A stretch of 64,000 nt of DNA from Lucinisca nassula (taxonomy: Eukaryota; Mollusca; Bivalvia; Lucinida; Lucinidae): the NCBI GenBank assembly GCA_963580285.1, contig OY757019.1, forward strand, positions 66,889,076 through 66,953,075, read 5' to 3'. Under the pieces are notes generated by a model. It made no database searches. It had not been told where the DNA came from and saw only the letters and a list, made by a program, of their open reading frames with translations. Positions within the stretch are counted from its first letter, which is position 1; every line of letters begins with the position of its first letter. Shown in pieces: positions 1-11,879 of the stretch. Made by a program: the position numbers and the translations under genes.

Positions 1-516
1 ATCGCATCTATTGGCATGAAAAATTCTTGTAATTTAATACGCCAAGAAACGAATGTTTTAGATAGTTGCTAGAATCACCTTACTGAGGCAATTCTAAACA
101 AGAGGCCCATGGGCCACAATGCTCACCAGAGCTCAGGGGGCCACTGCCCACTGGCAGCAATGTATTTTAATTAACCATAGAAGCCCTGCTCCCAAGGCCG
201 GTACAGATAAAATTTCGACCCAATCAGACTAGTGGTTTCAGTGATCTGATATCGCTTGATGACAAAAGATGACAATTGACAATTTCCCATCTGTGGCAAT
301 AGGCCAAAAAGAGCATTATTAAAGGAACATTTCTATGAAAGTTTGACAAAATATCTTGAGAGGCATTAATGTCATTTTTCAATTTTCCCCATTATAAGTC
401 TTTGGAAACTCTGAACTTGCCATAGCAAACAAACCAAAATGCCAAATTTCATAAACCAGAGCTCAGGTGGGCACTGCCCAATGGAGCCCTGATTGGTGTC
501 ACTAAATGGGTCTTAT
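1..516 (+). mobile_element. E1 module, head region (first copy, interrupted by M1)
   Basis: The E1 head starts at 97 with AACAAGAGGCCCATGGGCC (a hairpin around GGCCCATGGGCC) and the subterminal motif GCTCACCAGAGC. Positions 1-519 recur almost unchanged at 3812-4330. Here the copy is interrupted after TCTTAT by module M1, where the second copy runs on into the E1 array. Confidence 0.75.
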
Positions 517-517
517 A

Positions 518-1922
518 AACAAGAGGACCATGATGGCCCTGGGTTGCTCACCTGATCAATAGAGTAACAAGTGGGCCCCGGGGAGGGCCATTATTGACCC
601 CAGGGTTATAATGTGCATAATGTTGAGGGAGGTCTAAAAAGGTGAAGCTTCATACCAAATATCAACAAAAGGCTATAATTTGAACAATCTTGGCAAAGGT
701 CTACTAGATGAAGCTACACAACAAATATCAAAGACCTGGGCCTTGTGGTTTCAGAGAAGAAGATTTTTTTAAAGATATTCCTTACATAAGCATATGTAAA
801 ACCAAATGGCCCCGGGGCAGGGGCATTTTTGGCCTCAGGGCTATAATTTAAACAATCTTGATAGAGGTCCACTAGATGAAGCTTCACACTAAATATCAAA
901 GACCTGGGCCTTGTTAGTTCAGAGAAGATGATTTTCAAAGATTATCTCTATTATAAGTCTATGTAAAACCAAAGGGCCCTGGGGCGGCGGCATTGTGGCC
1001 CCAGGGCTATAATTTGAACAATCTTGGTAGAGGTCCACTAGCTGAAGCTTCATACCAAATGTAAAAGACCTAGGCCTTGTGGTTTCAGAGTAGACGATTT
1101 TTCAAGATTTTCCCTATATAAGTCTATGAAAAACCAAAAGGCCAAGGAGCGGGGGCAATTTTGGCCTCAGGGCTATAATTTGAACAATCTTGATAGAGGT
1201 CCACAAGATGAAACTTCATCCAAATATCAAAGACCTGGGCCTTGCAGTTTCAGAAAAGAAGATTTTTAAAGATTTTCCCTATATAAGCATATGTAAAACC
1301 AAAGGGCCCCGGGGTTAGGGCATTTTTGGCCCCAGCACTATAATTTGAACAGTTTTGGTAGGGGTCCACTAGGTGAAGCTTCATATCAAATAGCAAAGAC
1401 CTGGGCCCTGCAGTTTCAGAGAAGAAGATTTTTTAAAGATTTTCCCAATATAAGCCCATGTAAAACCAAAGGGTCCTGGGGCGGGGGCATTTTTGGCCCC
1501 AACACTATAATTTGAACAATCGTCGTAGGGGTCCACTAGATGAAGCTTCATACCAAATATCAAAGACCTGGGCCTTGCGGTTTCATAGAAGAAGATTTTT
1601 AAAGGTTTTCCCTATATAAGCCTATGTAAAACCAAAGGGCCCCGGGGTGGGGGCATTTTTGGCCCCAGCACTATAATTTGAACAATCTTGGTAGGGGTCC
1701 ATAAGATGAAGATTCATACCAAAGTTTTTTCCATTTTTAGCTCTAATTTTAGCTCTAGTGGCCACTGATTTTAGCAATTTTGAAAAAGGGTCCATAATGA
1801 ACATTTCTGTAAAATAATTTTGAAATTGGGCCATTATCCCAGGAGGAGATGTCGTTTAAAGAAATTGTTGACGGACGACGGACATCAACTCACCTTGAGC
1901 ACTTCGTGCTCAGGTGAGCTAA
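518..1922 (+). mobile_element. M1 array module
   Basis: The head AACAAGAGGACCATGATGG with GCTCACCTGATC is followed by about seven degenerate monomers of roughly 180 bp. Each carries CTATAATTTGAACAATCTTG, a GAAGCTTCATACCAAATATC block and GGTTTCAGAGAAGAAGATTT. The module ends with ACGGACGACGGAC and a palindromic tail, GAGCACTTCGTGCTCAGG then TGAGCTAAAAA. It contains no coding frame. The monomer is shared with M3. Confidence 0.8.
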
Positions 1923-2112
1923 AAAAAAGAAAGAAAAAAAAAAAAAAAAAAAGAAAATTCCATGCCTGTGCATGCATGTATATATTATTACTAGCAACTA
2001 TCAGGGGAGGAAGATAATAATTGTTCATATGTGTTTATGGAGAAGAAAAGAAAAATAAAGAAAAAAAGAATGAAAAAAAGAAAGAAAGAAAAAAAGAACA
2101 GAAAAAAAAAAA
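1923..2112. repeat. Low-complexity A/G-rich tract
   Basis: Two A-rich AAAG/AAAAG tracts (1921-1953 and about 2041-2112) flank a short non-repetitive segment. No gene is seen. Confidence 0.7.
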
Positions 2113-2199
2113 TGTCTCCACCGGGGTTTGAACTCACGCCCCTCAGATTCATAGTCAACAATAGGATTCGTAGTCCAGCACTCTATCCACGACACTGGC
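2113..2199 (-). repeat. tRNA-like retroposon head (minus strand)
   Basis: The minus strand reads with a box-A-like TGGATAGAGTGCTGG and a box-B-like GAGTTCAAACCCC, then GGTGGAGACA and a long T run that could act as a Pol III terminator. The cloverleaf is imperfect because the T-stem does not pair well, so this is a tRNA-derived remnant rather than a working tRNA. A sister copy lies at 48376-48451. Confidence 0.5.
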
Positions 2200-2200
2200 A

Positions 2201-2489
2201 TTTGAAAAAAGGTTAACCAAAAGGTAAACCTGAAATACGCAAGTTTGAAAAATGACAATTTCCGCCAAAATTTTAGTCTTTTGCGCCATTTATAGATAAT
2301 ACATGAAAGCGGTACCTCCACTTATGCATCAGTCCTGATATTAAAACAATCTGCTACAGAATAGATGAAAAATATCACTTTGAAAAAAGGTTAACCAAAA
2401 GGTAAACCTGGGACGACGCCCGCCCGCCCGCAGGACGCCCGCCCGCCCGGACATCGCTATTTTAAAGGACGGATTTTTTTTTAAAAACC
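2201..2489. repeat. 32-bp direct repeat pair and CCCG-rich stretch
   Basis: Positions 2201-2232 and 2379-2410 are identical over 32 bp (TTTGAAAAAAGGTTAACC followed by AAAAGGTAAACCTG), 178 bp apart. The second is followed by a CGCCCGCCCG-rich run and a hairpin (GGACGG, T-rich loop, CCGTCC) that resembles the 3' tail of another module. No coding content is seen. Confidence 0.6.
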
Positions 2490-3060
2490 CGTCCAAAAAT
2501 GGCCTCTTTCTTACCTTTGACCCCTATGTATGACCTTGACCAAACTGAATCATGCGTGCAACACATTATCTCATAATGGTTAATATTTCTGCCAAGTAAC
2601 TCCAAAATCCATCTAAAAAAAAGAAAGTTATTGACCAAACACGAAAAAAGGCCCCTTTTTTGACGTTTGACCTCTAAGTATGAACTTGACCTTTGAGGTA
2701 CTGACTTGACTCATGCGCACCATACATCATGTCATGGTTGTTAATATTTCAGCCAAGTAATTTCAGAATCCATCAGAAAATTAGAAAGTTATTGACCGGA
2801 CACGATTTGCTCATACATACCGACACACTTCCAAGGGAGATAACTCAAAAAGTATAAATGCGAGAGTTATAGTTCTTGGGCACTGCATGTCCCCTAATAT
2901 TGATTAAGATTTATTTGAAGTTTCGTGAAGATAGCTTGAACGGTTTTCTAGTTATAGGGTGGACATGATTTTGTGACAGATGGAGAGACAGACAGACAGA
3001 TGGACGCCCGGGGGAAAAACAATATGTCTCTCCGAAAAAATTGTTTTCGGGGGAGACATA
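2490..3060 (+). mobile_element. Q array module, 3' part (first copy)
   Basis: About three monomers of roughly 165-170 bp carry TATGACCTTGACC, GCCAAGTAA and AAAGTTATTGACC. They are followed by GACAGACAGACAGATGGACG and a tail hairpin pairing TATGTCTC with GAGACATA (about 3020-3060). No head is visible, so the copy is probably 5'-truncated. The second copy is at 45401-46284. Confidence 0.65.
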
Positions 3061-3630
3061 ATTATTTTGAAATTGATCCAGTGGTTAAGGAGAAGTTGTT
3101 TAAAAGTTTTTCTATTTTTAGCTCTGGTGGTCATCTTGTTCATTAGAGCAGAAGGGTTTGAGCAATTTTGGCAGAGGGTCATCTATAGAACATTCCTGTG
3201 ACATTAAGTCAAAATCCATGTACTGGTTAAGGAGGAGAAGTCGTTTAAAGGTTTTTATTTTTAGCTCTGGCAGCCATATTGTTGATCCGACCATAGCGGT
3301 TTCAGCAATTATGGTTGAGAGTCACCCAAGAAACATTCTTGTAAAATTATTTTGAAATCCATCCACTGGTTAAGGAAGAGGAGGCATTTAAAGGTTTTTT
3401 TTTTGTTTTTACATGTAGCTCTGGTGGCCATCTTGTTGATCCGAGCGGAATGGTTTGAGCAATTCTGGTAGGGGGTCACCCAAGAAACATTCCTGTAAAC
3501 TGAAATTTAATTGAAAGTGGCCCATTGGTTTCAGATGAGGGGACTTCAAAATGTTAACTGATGACAGTAGACAATGAGGTATACAGTCCAACAAGCTACC
3601 CTCTGAGCCTCTGCGGCTTAGAGGTGCTAA
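3061..3630 (+). mobile_element. M5-type array fragment with divergent tail
   Basis: Roughly 125-bp monomers contain CCACTGGTTAAGGAG, TTTTTAGCTCTGG and GTCACCCAAGAAACATTCC. The segment ends with GAGCCTCTGCGGCTTAGAGG and TGCTAAAAAT, a variant of the common tail palindrome. No head is seen. Confidence 0.65.
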
Positions 3631-3811
3631 AAATATGGGTACTTCAATTTTTCAAGAAAATAAAAAAAGAATATGGTCAACCCTTGTATACTGACATTCA
3701 TTAAAACTGCAAAACTCATTATAACGACAATTTCAATGCAATGAATTCTTAGCTCAAGGCTTAGCCTCCATTCCGAGCGACGTAGGCTTCCCTCGGGTTG
3801 GAAATGCCAAA
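3631..3811. other. Unassigned spacer
   Basis: About 180 bp without recognisable gene, array monomer or element end. It abuts the start of the duplicated 519-bp segment. Confidence 0.5.
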
Positions 3812-4330
3812 ATCGCATCTATTGGCATGAAAAATTCTTGTAATTTAATACGCCAAGAAACGAATGTTTTAGACAGTTGCTAGAATCACCTTACTGAGGC
3901 AATTCTAAACAAGAGGCCCATGGGCCACAATGCTCACCAGAGCTCAGGGGGCCACTGCCCACTGGCAGCAATGTATTTTAATTAACCATAGAAGCCCTGC
4001 TCCCAAGGCCGGTACAGATAAAATTTCGACCCAATCAGACTAGTGGTTTCAGTGATCTGATGTCGCTTGAAGACAACAGATGACAATTGACAATTTCCCA
4101 TCTGTGGCAATAGGCCAAAAAGAGCATTATTAAAGGAACATTTCTATGAAAGTTTGACAAAATATCTTGAGAGGCATTAATGTCATTTTTCAATTTTCCC
4201 CATTATAAGTCTTTGGAAACTCTTAACTTGCCATAGCAAACAAACCAAAATGCCAAATTTCATAAACCAGAGCTCAGGTGGGCACTGCCCAATGGAGCCC
4301 TGATTGGTGTCACTAAATGGGTCTTATAAA
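3812..4330 (+). repeat. Second copy of the 519-bp duplicated segment
   Basis: Matches 1-519 with only a handful of substitutions, for example GATAG versus GACAG near the start. The two copies are offset by 3811 bp. The E1 head lies inside at 3908. The duplication may extend left of the window. Confidence 0.9.
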
Positions 4331-4912
4331 AAAGGAACAGAGACATATATGGAATAGCAGTGGGGATATGTATGGTTCCTGAGACGTAAGGCCTTTTAAG
4401 CAATGGAGGGATTCGGGCATGGCAGATCCCAGGAAAGCCAAAGATTGTTGTCACTGAATATGTCTTATCAAGGAAATATATGGTTAAATGGTGGGACTCT
4501 GAAAGATTCTCTTAGATATGAGGCCCTTTTATGAAGTGGAAGGGAGAGAAATGGCCCCTGCTGACCCCACAAGACAGGGTTGACTGAATGTGTCTAATAA
4601 CAATGAACAAGAATGGGATTATAGGATGGGGATTTGAATGGTTTCTGAGATATATGGCCTATTATTAAGTGGAGTCACCAGGAACAAGAATATATATGGT
4701 GTAGGGGTGGGGATTTGAATGGTTTCTGAGATATATGGATTTTAATGAAGTAAAGGGGTGGGGCACGGCCCGTGGCACCCCGGGGGGACACCCATGCTGG
4801 TGTCACTGTTTGCGTCTTATCATAAGGAACAAGAATATATATGGTTTAGGGGTGGGCTCTGAACAGTTTCTCAGATATATGGTCTTTTGTGAAGTCGAGG
4901 GGTGGAGTGTGG

Positions 4913-7104
4913 CCCGGGCACACCCTGGGTGACCCCTAGGTTGGTGTCACTGAATATGTCTTATCATAAGGAACAAGAATATATATGGTTTTGGGGTGGG
5001 GATCTGTAAGGTTTCTGGAATATTTAGCCTTTTATGAAGTGGAGGGGTTGGGCATGGCCCCCGCACATCCCGGGGGACCCCCAAGTTGGTGTCACTGAAT
5101 GCAACTTATCATAAGGAAAGAGAATATATATGGTTTAGGGGTGGGGATCTGTAAGGTTACTGGGATATTGGGCCTTTTATAAAGTGGAGGGGGTGGGGCA
5201 TGGCCCCGGCACATCATAGGGGACCCCCAGGTTGGAGTCACTGAGTCCATCTTATCATAAGGAACAAAAGTATATATGGTTTAGTGGTTGGGATCTCAAT
5301 GGTTTCGGAGATAAATGGCATTTTATGAAATGGAGGGGGTGGGGCATGTCCCCGGCACATCCCTGGGGATCCCAAGGTTAGTGTCACTTAATGCACCTTA
5401 GCATAAGGAACAAGAATATATATATAGTTAAGGGGTGGGGATCTGAATGTTTTCTGAGATAAATGGCATTTTATGAAATAGAGGGGGCAGGGCATGTTCC
5501 CGGCATATCCCTGGGGACCCCCGGGTTGGTGTCACTTAATGCATCTTATCATAAGGAACAAGAATATATATGGTTTATGGGTTGGGATCTGTAAGGTTTC
5601 TGAGATATAAGGCATTTTATGTAGTGGTGGGGGCAGGGCATGGCCCCGGCACAACCTAGGGGACTCCCAGGTTGACATAAAAGCATATGGCTGAGAGAAG
5701 TTTACTCAAGGAACATGTCTATGGGCCCGGGCCCACCCTGGGTGACCCCCTAGGTTGGTGTCACTGAATGTTTCTTATCATAAGGAACAAGAATATTATA
5801 TGGTTTTGGGGTGGGGATCTGTAAGGTTTCTGGAATATTTAGCCTTTTATGAAGTGAAGGGGTTTGGCATGGCCCTGCACATCCTGGGGGACCCCCAAGT
5901 TGGTGTCACTGAATGCGACTTATCATAAGGAACGAGAATATATATGGTTTAGGGATGGGGATCTGTAAGGTTACTGGGATACTGGGCCTTTTATGAAGTG
6001 GAGGGGGTGGGGCATGGCCCCGTCACATCACAGGGGACCCCCAGGTTGGTGTCACTGAGTCCATCTTATCATAAGGAACAAAAGTATATATGGTTTAGTG
6101 GTTGGGATCTCAATGGTTTCTCAGATAAATGGCATTTTATGAAATGGAGGGGGTGGGGCATATCCTAGGCACATCCCTGGGGACCCCCAGGTTGGTGTCA
6201 CTTAATGCATCTCAGCATAAGGAACAAGAATATATATAGTTTAGGGGCGGGGATCTGAATGGTTTCCAAGATAAATGGCATTTTATGAAATAGAGGGGGC
6301 AGGGCATGTCCCCGGCACATCCCGGGGGACCCCCAGGTTGGTGTCACTTAATGCATCTTATCATAAGGAACAAGAATATATATGGTTTAGGAGTTGGGAT
6401 CTGTAAGGCATGGCCCCGGCACAACCTAGGGGACCCCCAGGTTGACATAAAAGCATATGGCTGAGAGAATATTACTCAAGGAACATGTCTTTGGGCCCGG
6501 GCACACCCTGGGTGACCCCTAGGTTGGTGTCACTGAATGTTTCTTATCATAAGGAACGAGAATATATATGGTTTAGGGATGGGGATCTGTAAGGTTACTG
6601 GGATATTGGGCCTTTTATGAAGTGGAGGGGGTGGGGCATGGCCCTAGCACATCACAGGGGACCCCCAGGTTGGTGTCACTGAGTCCATCTTATCATAAGG
6701 AACAAAAGTATATATGGTTTAGTGGTTGGGATCTCAATGGTTTCTGAGATAAATGGCATTTTATGAAATGGAGGGGTGGGGCATGTCCCCGGCACATCCC
6801 TGGGGACCCCAGGTTGGTGTCACTTAATGCATCTTAGCATAAGGAACAAGAATATATATAGTTTAGGGGCGGGGATCTGAATGGTTTCTGAGATAAATGG
6901 CATTTTATGAAATAGAGGGGGCAGGGCATGTCCCCTGCACATCCTGGGGGACCCCCAGGATGGTGTCAATTAATGCATCTTATCATAAGGAACAAGAATA
7001 TATATGGTTTAGAGGTTGGGATCTGTAAGGTTTCTGAGATATGAGGCATTTTATGAAGTGGAGGGGGCGGGGCATGGCCCCGGCACAACCTAGGGGACCC
7101 CCAG
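4913..7104 (+). repeat. Higher-order repeat inside the E1a array
   Basis: A distinctive monomer with GGGCCCGGGC recurs at about 4913, 5725 and 6495. A block with TTGACATAAAAGCATATGGC closes each cycle at 5671, 6441 and 7104. The cycles are about 0.66-0.81 kb, roughly five monomers, so the array grew by amplifying multi-monomer blocks. Confidence 0.75.
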
Positions 7105-7416
7105 GTTGACATAAAAGCATATGGCTGAGAGAAGTTTACTCAAGGAACATGTCTATGTAAGTTTTGTCAAAATATCTGCAATGACTTGGCAGTAAATGCC
7201 ATTTTTCAGTTTTCCCCATTATAAGTCAATGGAAACTTTAAGTTGCCATAGCAACAAAACTAAAAGACCAAATTTCATTAAAAACACAAAACCTGTAAAG
7301 GCAAATATGGTCAATATTTTCATAAAGTCTCAGCCTCCTAGAGCATATGGTTTCTGAGATGATTTTTGAAGTATTTTTTTTATACTTTTTGCATTTTGGT
7401 TTCCATGGCAACCAAT

Positions 7417-8230
7417 AACAAGAGGCTCAATGAGCCTAACCACTCACCTGAGGAACATTTTAGTTACCTGTTTGACTCATGGTCTTTGAGCATAATTTTG
7501 AAGTTCTTCCTAATGGAACACGGCATTGTCAATTTGGACCCTAGGGGCAGGTTTGGAAGGATTAACGTAGGGGGGCACTTGACATTGCTACATGCTTAAT
7601 ATGTAAGCCCTGGGCCTAGTGGTTTCAGAGAAGATTTTTAAAGTTTGTTTTTTTCCATTATAAGTCTATTGGGGCTAAGGGGTCCCGGGGCGTGGCCAGT
7701 TTAGACCCCAGGGGCATGATTGGCACAATTTATGTAGGGGACCACTTGACATTGCTACATGCTTAATATGTAAGCTCTGGTCCTAGTGGTTTCAGAGAAG
7801 AAGAAAATTTTTTAAGTTTGTCCCATTGTGAGTCTATGGGAGCTATATGTTGCCATGGCAACACCAGTTTCAGTCTGAATTACCCCAAAACATACTGCAT
7901 CTTCTCCCCCAATCGGATAATGCTTCTCATGAAATTTAATCATGATTGGCCAAGTGGCTTTAAAGATATACTTATTTGAAAATGTGAACGGACGCCGAAC
8001 CATTGGCATACCAATACCTCACATAGAAGCCTCCGTGGTGCAGTGGTTACGCTAGTCGCCTTGTAAACCATGGATCGCAGGATCGATCCCGGGCTTCTCC
8101 AGACTTTCGGATGAGTCTTTAAACCGAGGTCCCGTCTCCGTATGACCTTAGCTGTTGGTGGGACGTAAAACTAAAACTCACTCACTCACTCACCAATACC
8201 TCACATGAGCCTTCGGCTCAAGTGAGCTAA
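7417..8230 (+). mobile_element. M2 array module, first part with its own tail
   Basis: The head AACAAGAGGCTCAATGAGCC with CTCACCTGAGG is followed by monomers carrying GACCCCAGGGGCATGATTGG, GGGGACCACTTGACATTGC and GTTTCAGAGAAG. A tail GAGCCTTCGGCTCAAGTGAG ending CTAA lies at 8207-8230, split from the array by the SINE at 8025-8191. The left junction falls within E1 sequence GGCAACCAA. Confidence 0.75.
8025..8191 (+). mobile_element. tRNA-derived SINE with perfect 15-bp target duplication
   Basis: This 167-bp element opens with GCCTCCGTGGTGCAGTGGTT (A-box region) and has GGATCGATCCC (B-box-like). Its body contains GACTTTCGGATGAGTCTTTA and ACCGAGGTCCCGT, and it ends GGGACGTAAAACT plus CTCA repeats. 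It is flanked by ACCAATACCTCACAT at 8010-8024 and 8192-8206, an exact target-site duplication. The body resembles widespread invertebrate SINEs with a conserved central domain. An older relative lies at 13112-13253 on the minus strand. Confidence 0.9.
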
Positions 8231-9646
8231 TAATACTAGCGGTTTCAGAGAAGAAGATTTTTTAAGCTTTTTTTCCATTATAAGTCTATGGGGGCTAAGG
8301 GGCCTAAGGGTGTGGCCAGTTTAGATCCCAAGGGCATGATTGCCACAATTTATGTAGGGGACCACTTGACATTGCTACATGCTTAATATGTAAGCTCTGG
8401 GCCTAGTGGTTTCAGAGAAGATGATTTTTTAAGCTTTTTTTCCATTATAAGTCTATGGGGGCTAAGGGGCTCCAGGGCCTGGCCAGTTTAGACCCCAGGG
8501 GTATGATTGGCACAATTTATGTGGAGGACCACTTGACATTGCTACATGCCTAATATGTAAGATCTGTGCCTAGCGGTTTCAGAGAAGAAGATTTTTACAG
8601 CTTTTATTTCTATGGGGGGTTAAGGGTCCCCGGGGCGTGGCCAGTTTAGACCCCAGAGGTATGATTGGCACAATTTATGTAGGGGACCACTTGACATGGC
8701 TACATGCTTAATATGTAAGCCCACGGCCCAGTGGTTTCAGAGAAGAAGATTTTTTTAGCTTTTTTTCCATTATAAGTTTATGGGGGCTAAGGGGCCCCGG
8801 GGCGTGGCCAGTTTAGACCCCAGGGGCATGATTGGCACAATTTATGTAGAGAACCATTTCACATTGCAACATGCTTAATATGTAAGCTCTGGGCCTAGTG
8901 GTTTCAGAGAAGAAGATTTTTTAAGCTTTTATTTCCATTATAAGTCTATGGGGGTTAAGGGACCCCGGGGCGTGGCCAGTTTAGATGCCAGGGGCATGAT
9001 TGGCACAATTTATGTAGGGGACCACTTGACATTGCTACATGCTTTATATGTAAGCTCAGGCCCAGTGGTTTCAGAGAAGAAGATTTTTTTAGCTTTTTTT
9101 CCATTGTAAGTCTACGGGGGCTAAGGGGCCCAGGGGCGTGGCCAGTTTAGACCCCAGGGGCATGATTGGCGCAATTTATGTAGAGGACCACTTGACATTG
9201 CAACATGCTTAATATGTAAGCTCTGTGCCTAGCGGTTTCAGAGAAGAAAATTTTTTAAGCTTTTTTTTCTATGGGGGGTTAAGGGTCCCCGGGGCGTGGC
9301 CAGTTTAGACCCCAGGGGCATGATTGGCACAATTTATGTGGGGGACCACTTGACATTGCTACATGCTTCATATGTAAGCTTTGGGCCTATTGATTTCAGA
9401 GAAGATTTTTTAAAATTTTCCCATTGTAAGTCTATGGGAGCTATATGTTGCCATGGCAACAAGAGTTTCCATCTGATCTGCCCCAAAATATAATGCATCT
9501 TTTCCCCCAACCTGATAATGCTTCTCATACAATTTAATCATGATTGGCCAACTGGCTTTTAAGATATACTTAGTTGAAAATGTGAACGGACGACGGATCA
9601 TTGGCATACTAATACCTCACATGAGCCTGCGGCTCAGGTGAGCTAA
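8231..9646 (+). mobile_element. M2 array, second part with a second tail
   Basis: The same monomers as 7417-8009 continue directly after the first tail, with about seven units of roughly 180 bp. They end at a second tail, GAGCCTGCGGCTCAGGTGAG and CTAAAAAT. No head lies between the two tails, giving one head and two tails. Confidence 0.75.
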
Positions 9647-9830
9647 AAATGAGCAGAAGGCCTAAAATCATATGGCAGATAGTAGATTGCCTATGGAACA
9701 TTTCTATGCAAGTTTTGTCAAAATATCTGCAAAGGCTTGGCAGTAAATGCCATTTTTCTATTTTCCCAATTATAAGTCTATTAAAACTACAAGTTGCCAT
9801 AGCAACCAAACTAATGAGCCGATTTTCATA

Positions 9831-11329
9831 AACAAGAGGGCCCAGAGGTCCCTGGTTCGCTCACCTGATCCAATTTTATAACAAGTGGGCCCCGGGCATG
9901 GTCAATTTTGGCCCCAGGGCTATGATTTGAACAATCTTGGTAGAGGTCCACAAGATGAAGCTTCATATCGAATATGAAAGACCTGGGCTTTGTGGTTTCA
10001 GAGAAGAAGATTTTAAAGGTTTACCCTGCATAAAGAAGTCTATGTAAAACAAGATTTTTCCAATTAAGTCTATGTAAAACCAAACCGGAGCGGGGGCATT
10101 TTTGGCCCCAGGGCTATAATTTGAACAATCTTGGTAGAGGTCCACTAGCTGAAGCTTCATAACAAATATCAAAGACCTAAGCCTTGTGTTTCAGAGAAGA
10201 TGATTTTTAAAAAGATTTTCCCTATATAAGTCTATGTAAAACCAAAGGGCCACATGGCAGGGGCATTTTTGGTCTCAGGGCTATAATTTGAACAATCTTT
10301 ATAGAGGTCCACTAGCTGAAGCTTCATAAATATCGATATATTTGAAGCCTTGTGGTTTCAAAGAAGAAGATTTTTCAAGATTTTCCCTATATAAGTCTAT
10401 GTAAAACCAAAGGGCCCCAGAGTGGGGGCATTTTTGGCCCCAGGGCTATAATTTGAACAATCTTGGTAGAGGTCCACAAGATGAAGCTTCATACCAAATA
10501 TCAAAGACCTGGGCCTTGCAGTTTTAGAGAAGAAGATTTTTAAAGATTTCCCCTATATAAGCCTATGTAAAACAAAAGGGCCCCAGTGCGGGGGCATTTT
10601 TTCCCCAGCACTATCATTTGAACAATCTTGGTAGGGGTCCACTAATGGAGCTTCATACCACATATCAAAGTCTTTGGCCTTGTGGTTTCAGAGAAGAAGA
10701 TTTTTCAAGATTTTCCCTATATAAACCCATGTAAAACCAAAGGGCCCCAGTGCGGGGGCATTTTTAGCTCTAGCACTATAATTTGAACAAGCTTGGTAGG
10801 GGTCCACTAGATTAAGCTTCATACCAAATATCAAAGACCTGGGCCTTGCGGTTTCAGAGAAGATTTTTAAAGATATTCCCTATATAAGCCCGTGTAAAAC
10901 AAAAGGGCCCTGGTGCGGGGGCATTTTTGGCCCAAGCACTATAATTTGAACAATCTCGGTAGGGGTCCACTACATGAAGCTTCATACCAAATATCAAAGA
11001 CCTGGGCCTTGCGGTTTCAGAGAAGAAGATTTTTAAAGTTTTCGGTGAAAAAAATCTATTTTTGGCTACTGTGACCTATATGTGCAATGGATCGGAACCA
11101 TTTGAACAACTTTGAAAGGGGACCACCTAAGGATCATTCCTGTGAAGTTTGGTAAAAATCTGATCAGTGGTTTAGGAGGAGATGTCATTTGAAGAAAATC
11201 TGATCAGTGGTTTAGGAGGAGATGTCATTTGAAGAAAAAGTTTACGACGCACGCATGCACGCACGGTGGACGACGGACAAAAAGTGATCCCAAAAGCTCA
11301 CCTTGTCACTACGTGACAGGTGAGCTAAA
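9831..11329 (+). mobile_element. M3 array module nested in E1a
   Basis: The head AACAAGAGGGCCCAGAGGTC with GCTCACCTGATCC is followed by M1-type roughly 180-bp monomers (CTATAATTTGAACAATCTTG, GAAGCTTCATACC). It ends with GACGACGGACAAAAAGTG and the tail TTGTCACTACGTGACAGGTG then AGCTAA. Host E1 sequence ends GATTTTCATA on the left and resumes AAACACAAACTTTCAATCCC on the right, which fixes both ends closely. A 36-bp block is repeated at 11155-11240. Confidence 0.82.
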
Positions 11330-11495
11330 AACACAAACTTTCAATCCCCCAGCCCAAGGATGCTACAGATAAAATTTGGGCCCAATAGGCCCAATGGCTT
11401 CAGAGGAGGAGATGTTTAAAAGTGTTGACGCAGACGACGACGGACAACTGCCTATCCTATAAGCTCCCCTGGAGCCTTCGGCTCTGGTGAGCTAA

Positions 11496-11580
11496 AAATG
11501 TCTATGACATTTGTTTCTTTGAGCAATGATGTGGATTCTTCATAACGACAAATTCATTATAAGGGCATAGCAATAGGGAC
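11496..11580. other. Short spacer after E1a
   Basis: Contains CATAACGACAAATTCATTAT and no identifiable gene or element end. Confidence 0.4.
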
Positions 11581-11874
11581 TGCCCCCTCCCATCGGGGGT
11601 TGAGAGATAGATGGCCTACATGATGCTTCTACCCAAAGCTGAAACCTACTGAACACGAATACTAGTAAATTGCTTAGAGGATCTAAGCTTGCCCAGGCAA
11701 AGTGATGCAAGTCGGACTGCCCATGCTTATAAACCCTATTGGTTTCATTGGGCGACAGAGCTTGAGATGTTATTTCATCTCAATGTCTGGTAAAAGTCCC
11801 ATAAAATTGGAAGCAACGTCTCCAAAATGACCTATACAGTGTTGACGGGGGCGTTAAACTTCAAATCAAACAAA
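11581..11874 (+). mobile_element. S-family SINE-like element, full length
   Basis: About 290 bp, from a GC-rich start (CCCATCGGGGGTTGAG) to GGGGGCGTTAAACTTCAAAT and a CAAACAAACAAAC tail. The tail fixes the orientation as plus. It lacks a clear tRNA head but shares the GGACGT(T/A)AAAC 3' end with the SINE at 8025. At least seven other copies are in the window, three or four with target-site duplications. Confidence 0.8.
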
Positions 11875-11879
11875 CAAAC

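Larger units (their letters stand above)
3908..11495 (+). mobile_element. E1a: E1 module carrying nested M2 and M3
   Basis: E1 begins with head AACAAGAGGCCCATGGGCC and GCTCACCAGAGC at 3908. It runs through a long array (4330-7104) of roughly 145-bp monomers containing TTATCATAAGGAACAAGAAT, TATATATGGTTTAGGGG and GGTTGGTGTCACT. A non-array 3' region follows, ending at 11495 with CCTTCGGCTCTGGTGAGCTA. The tail motif GCTCTGGTGAGC is the exact reverse complement of the head motif GCTCACCAGAGC. Host sequence resumes across M2 (7417-9646) and M3 (9831-11329), so I read this as one interrupted element. Confidence 0.7.

Noticed and set aside
2031..2321. Lys-rich and Phe-rich frames on both strands
   Set aside because: They are produced by A/G-rich low-complexity sequence and a tRNA-like remnant.
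3627..3818. 63-codon minus-strand frame next to the duplicated segment
   Set aside because: No recognisable family, splice signals or conservation; it cannot be separated from a chance frame and is not the missing COG8 3' exon.
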